Shown here: positions 61,377 through 64,000 of the stretch, one piece after another
Layout: every line of letters starts with the position of its first letter
How positions within the stretch are numbered: position 1 is the stretch's first letter
DNA from: an uncultured Prevotella sp.
GTDB taxonomy: Bacteria > Bacteroidota > Bacteroidia > Bacteroidales > Bacteroidaceae
Direction: 5' to 3'
Assembly: GCA_900315775.1 (NCBI GenBank)
Contig: ONAJ01000022.1
Coordinates: 1-64,000 of the forward strand
Length of the DNA stretch: 64,000 nucleotides
Translations under genes and position numbers: made by a program
The notes under the pieces: generated by a model
The model's database searches: none
Told to the model about the DNA's origin: nothing
The model's input: the letters and a program-made list of their open reading frames with translations, nothing else

Positions 61377-63482
61377 ATGAAGATTACTAAAGTACGGACA
61401 AACGAGAAAAATTTTGGTACGCCACAGAGTGTAGAACTTGACATGGTGATGGAGCAAATTAAAAGCCAGAAATTTAAAGAGCTGGCTGACAGGCTCACAA
61501 ATGCCTCTTACAACGCAGCGCTTGATGCTTGTTATAACGGAAGAAAGACCGATGGTCGTCTTTCTGCAGCAGACAGACTTCCTTATCTGGTATTCTCATC
61601 GACATTCAAAAGGAAATCCGTCAGCGATTTTCTATCCCCTACGGGACTGTTGGTGCTGACGCTAGACTGCGGCAGGAATATTGAAAGGAGGAGTGAGATA
61701 TTCTCTGACCTCATACAACTGCCGCAGACAATGGCTGCATTCATAGGGGCATCGGGTGCTACGCTGAAAGTGCTGGTAAGATGTGTAACACCTGGGGGCA
61801 CCGTTCCGACGAGAGCCGATGAGTATGTGTCTTTTCTCAGAAAAGCTCAGGAGCAGGTAGCCCAATATTATGAGATAAGATGCGGCTGTAGTATTGTTCG
61901 CAGAGAACTGTCGTTGACGTGTGGATGTCGTATCAGCAGTGACAGCGGAGCGTATTATAACCCTGCGGCACAGTCAATGACAATCATTGACAGCGAAACG
62001 AGAACGCTGGAAAATTACCGTGGAACAGCCGTAAATGAGGATGGCACGTTTGACAAAAGTTCTGTGTGGCAACGGCGCGAACGCGAACGTGAGGATTTTT
62101 ATACCTGTATGAGGGTGGCTATGGAAAAAACTTACGGTAAGGGAATAATAAGCAACACCGGAAATGACGGGGAAGAGATGCTCGGAACACTGGCGCTGCT
62201 CTGCCGACAGTCCGGACTTGCTGAGGAGACCGCGGTACAGAAAACCCTATGGCATCCTGCGGTTAACGTAGGAGCAGACAGCGTAAGAAAAATCTTCAGG
62301 ACAATCTACGGAAAGGTTTCTAAGGGGAAACCGCAGGCATGTATGAACGAGAAAGAACGTATAGCCCGCAGGGTACGCGAATTCTTTGAACGGCGCTACG
62401 AGGTAAGGTACAATGTGCTGAAACGTACCGAGGAGGTAAGGGAGCGCGACGGACGTTATTTGCAATGGCGTCAACTTAGCGAACGAGAATTGCGGAAGAT
62501 AGCCTTTGAACAGATGCTCGATGTAAGTGTGGCGTGGTCGATAGACGTTGAACTATATGTGCGTTCAACGCTTATTAAAGACTACAATCCGATACATGAG
62601 TTTCTTGCAGGATGTGGAAAGTGGCGCAAGAGCCACGACTATATACGGGAATTCGCACGGCGTGTACCCACTAAATACGAAGGATGGGAAGATATGTTCC
62701 ACTGCTGGTTCCTGGCTATGGTGGCACAATGGCTAAACTGTGACACGACGTTCGGCAACTCACTTGTCCCGATGATAATAGGTCGTCAGGGTACGCATAA
62801 ATCAACATTTTGCAAAACTATTCTTCCGCCGGTGCTGCGGGAATACTATATTGACGACGTAAAGATGGACAATGCCGAACAAGTAGAACGGGTGCTGGGA
62901 AGAATGGCATTGGTAAACATTGACGAATATAATGCAAAAACCGACCGTGAGCAAGCAAAGATAAAACGACTGCTCACGGAAAAGGAGGTGCAGGTAAGAC
63001 GTATGCGTAGCGACCAGTATGTTATGACTCCGCGTATGGCATCGTTCATAGCAACGACAAATGAGACTCAACCACTGAATGACCCCACCGGTTCAAGGCG
63101 ATATATCTGTTGTGAACTGTCAGGAGTTATAGACACTGCAACGCCCGTCAACTACCAACAGCTATATGCTCAGGCTATAGACGAACTGCAGAACGGAGCG
63201 AAATACTATCTTACTAAGGACGAAGAGAAAAAGCTGGAGGAACATAACAAAGCATATCAGCGCATAGAAACTGCGGAAATGTTACTGACATACTACTTCC
63301 AGCCGGCAGAGCGTAACAAGAAGAATTTCGTAAAGGCTACAGACGTGATGGACGAACTGCGACAACACGTTAAGAGCACCGACATGCCGACGCTAAGGTC
63401 GCTTACCACGGCACTTAAACAGGCAGGGTTCGCACATGGCGCCATAGAGGGAGTCAGAGGATGGTATGCAAAGAAAGTTTAA
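61377..63482 (+). CDS. VirE-type protein: BT4734-like N-terminal domain plus VirE ATPase/helicase domain
   Basis: A 701-residue protein. The N-terminal half resembles the BT4734-like/VirE_N primase-type domain (GLLVLTLDCGRNIERRSEIF, AAFIGASGATLKVLVRC, YEIRCGCSIVRREL). The C-terminal VirE-type ATPase has IIGRQGTHKSTFCKTIL (Walker A, about residues 466-482), ALVNIDEYNAKTDREQ (Walker B) and SFIATTNETQPLNDPTGSRR (sensor and Arg). Such genes are common in Bacteroidota genomes and mobile elements and often lie next to an HU-like gene; here a small partner follows. A role in replication of an integrated element is plausible. Confidence 0.82.
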   Translation: MKITKVRTNEKNFGTPQSVELDMVMEQIKSQKFKELADRLTNASYNAALDACYNGRKTDGRLSAADRLPYLVFSSTFKRKSVSDFLSPTGLLVLTLDCGRNIERRSEIFSDLIQLPQTMAAFIGASGATLKVLVRCVTPGGTVPTRADEYVSFLRKAQEQVAQYYEIRCGCSIVRRELSLTCGCRISSDSGAYYNPAAQSMTIIDSETRTLENYRGTAVNEDGTFDKSSVWQRREREREDFYTCMRVAMEKTYGKGIISNTGNDGEEMLGTLALLCRQSGLAEETAVQKTLWHPAVNVGADSVRKIFRTIYGKVSKGKPQACMNEKERIARRVREFFERRYEVRYNVLKRTEEVRERDGRYLQWRQLSERELRKIAFEQMLDVSVAWSIDVELYVRSTLIKDYNPIHEFLAGCGKWRKSHDYIREFARRVPTKYEGWEDMFHCWFLAMVAQWLNCDTTFGNSLVPMIIGRQGTHKSTFCKTILPPVLREYYIDDVKMDNAEQVERVLGRMALVNIDEYNAKTDREQAKIKRLLTEKEVQVRRMRSDQYVMTPRMASFIATTNETQPLNDPTGSRRYICCELSGVIDTATPVNYQQLYAQAIDELQNGAKYYLTKDEEKKLEEHNKAYQRIETAEMLLTYYFQPAERNKKNFVKATDVMDELRQHVKSTDMPTLRSLTTALKQAGFAHGAIEGVRGWYAKKV

Positions 63483-63506
63483 CCTAAAAATAGGAGAAAA
63501 ATAATT

Positions 63507-63941
63507 ATGATTACAGAAGATTTGCTAAAAGAAAAAGCTCAGAACTATATAATATGTTATAGTGAGCAGTGTGAGAAAAGAGAACATTGTCTGCGAAACA
63601 TCCTGAAGCAGTATGTCAACGAGAAAACGAGGATTGTACAAAGTGTAAATCTCGGAAACCATGACGTTATTGCCGGAATGTGTCCTATGTTTAAGAGCGA
63701 CGAGAAGGTAAGGTTCCCTGTAGGACTGACCCGGCTCTATGATGACATTCCGATGGAAAAAGCACAACAGATAAAGAGGAGTCTCATAGAACAGCTTGGA
63801 CGTTCCAACTACTATAGATACAGGAACGGCGAACTGAGACTCAAGAAGAAGATAACAGACATAATAGAGTCAACAATGCTGAGATACGGCTGGAACGAGC
63901 CACCTCGGTATGACGGATACGCCGATGACTATCTGTGGTAA
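63507..63941 (+). CDS. DUF6078-like small protein
   Basis: A 144-residue protein, hydrophilic, with several Cys near the start (CYSEQCEKREHCLRNIL) and a Tyr/Arg-rich end (RYGWNEPPRYDGYADDYLW). It resembles proteins I know as DUF6078, usually found right after a VirE-type gene, 24 bases apart here. It may bind DNA or metal. It is followed by a hairpin (63949-63971). Confidence 0.65.
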   Translation: MITEDLLKEKAQNYIICYSEQCEKREHCLRNILKQYVNEKTRIVQSVNLGNHDVIAGMCPMFKSDEKVRFPVGLTRLYDDIPMEKAQQIKRSLIEQLGRSNYYRYRNGELRLKKKITDIIESTMLRYGWNEPPRYDGYADDYLW

Positions 63942-63948
63942 CCAAAAA

Positions 63949-63971
63949 CTCCCACCGAGTAGGCGGGAGTA
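63949..63971 (+). terminator. Hairpin after the DUF6078-like gene
   Basis: ACTCCC and GGGAGT arms around CC-GAGTA-GG; no clear T-tract, so it may be a weak terminator. Confidence 0.45.
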
Positions 63972-64000
63972 TAGGTATATGCCCCCGTGGTCAGGCGGTA

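Overview
The window looks like a chromosomal segment of a Bacteroidota bacterium close to Prevotella and relatives (Prevotellaceae). The evidence is a SusC/SusD pair, NigD-like and DUF4302-type lipoproteins, an N-acyl-ornithine carbamoyltransferase in place of ordinary OTCase, ExbB-ExbD-ExbD-TonB, secreted proteins with a type-IX-like C-terminal tail (GVYVVRQG...K), and many promoters of the Bacteroidota form TTTG-N20-TAnnTTTG. No rRNA, tRNA or CRISPR array was seen.

Layout. 1-4.3 kb: an esterase cut by the window edge, an SDR oxidoreductase, an Abi-family HEPN protein flanked by three copies of a short hairpin/terminator RNA motif, two small exported proteins, and a repeat-rich gap. 4.3-9 kb: a BI-1 membrane protein, then the arginine block argR-GNAT-argG-argC, with a DUF559 nuclease-like cassette bounded by inverted palindromes between argG and argC. 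9-15 kb: a CotH/discoidin surface protein, a membrane-spanning AraC-type one-component regulator, and a leucine-rich-repeat surface protein. 15-28 kb: a surface-polysaccharide block with a GT14-like transferase, a LUD protein, LicD-GT2-glf on the plus strand, then a tight minus-strand run (EptA-like transferase, two acyltransferases, UbiA-type prenyltransferase, HAD phosphatase, two paralogous polytopic proteins). 28-35 kb: an aspartate aminotransferase, the Ton energising operon, a PstS-like lipoprotein and a TPR protein. 35-40 kb: a LytS/LytR-like two-component system followed by two lipoproteins. 40-44 kb: proB-proA-argF'-threonine aldolase. 44-49 kb, minus strand: a NigD-like lipoprotein, an acyltransferase, ddl, rluD, a PASTA protein and rpmH. 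49-51.4 kb: efp-GT2-radC. 51.5-60.7 kb: a five-gene SusC/SusD locus with a zinc metallopeptidase lipoprotein. 60.7-64 kb: a VirE-type primase/helicase with a small partner gene, preceded by a highly structured non-coding region.

How the genes work together. ArgR probably controls the arginine genes. ProBA makes the glutamyl-semialdehyde/proline branch, and ArgF' sits beside it. LicD, GT2, Glf, the UbiA/HAD pair, acyltransferases and the EptA-like enzyme look like one envelope-glycan building and decorating set. ExbBD-TonB would energise SusC-type importers such as the one at 51.6 kb.

The most unusual feature is the number of short repeats and palindromes that lie inside coding sequences (argC, argF', two glycosyltransferases, glf) or supply stop codons (proA, an acyltransferase). 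The DUF559 cassette appears to be the full-length relative of the palindromes in argC and argF'. The second notable system is the Abi/HEPN gene with its repeated hairpin RNAs. The third is the origin-like region upstream of the VirE-type gene. Three apparent frameshifts (esterase, lipoprotein, exbD) may be assembly errors.
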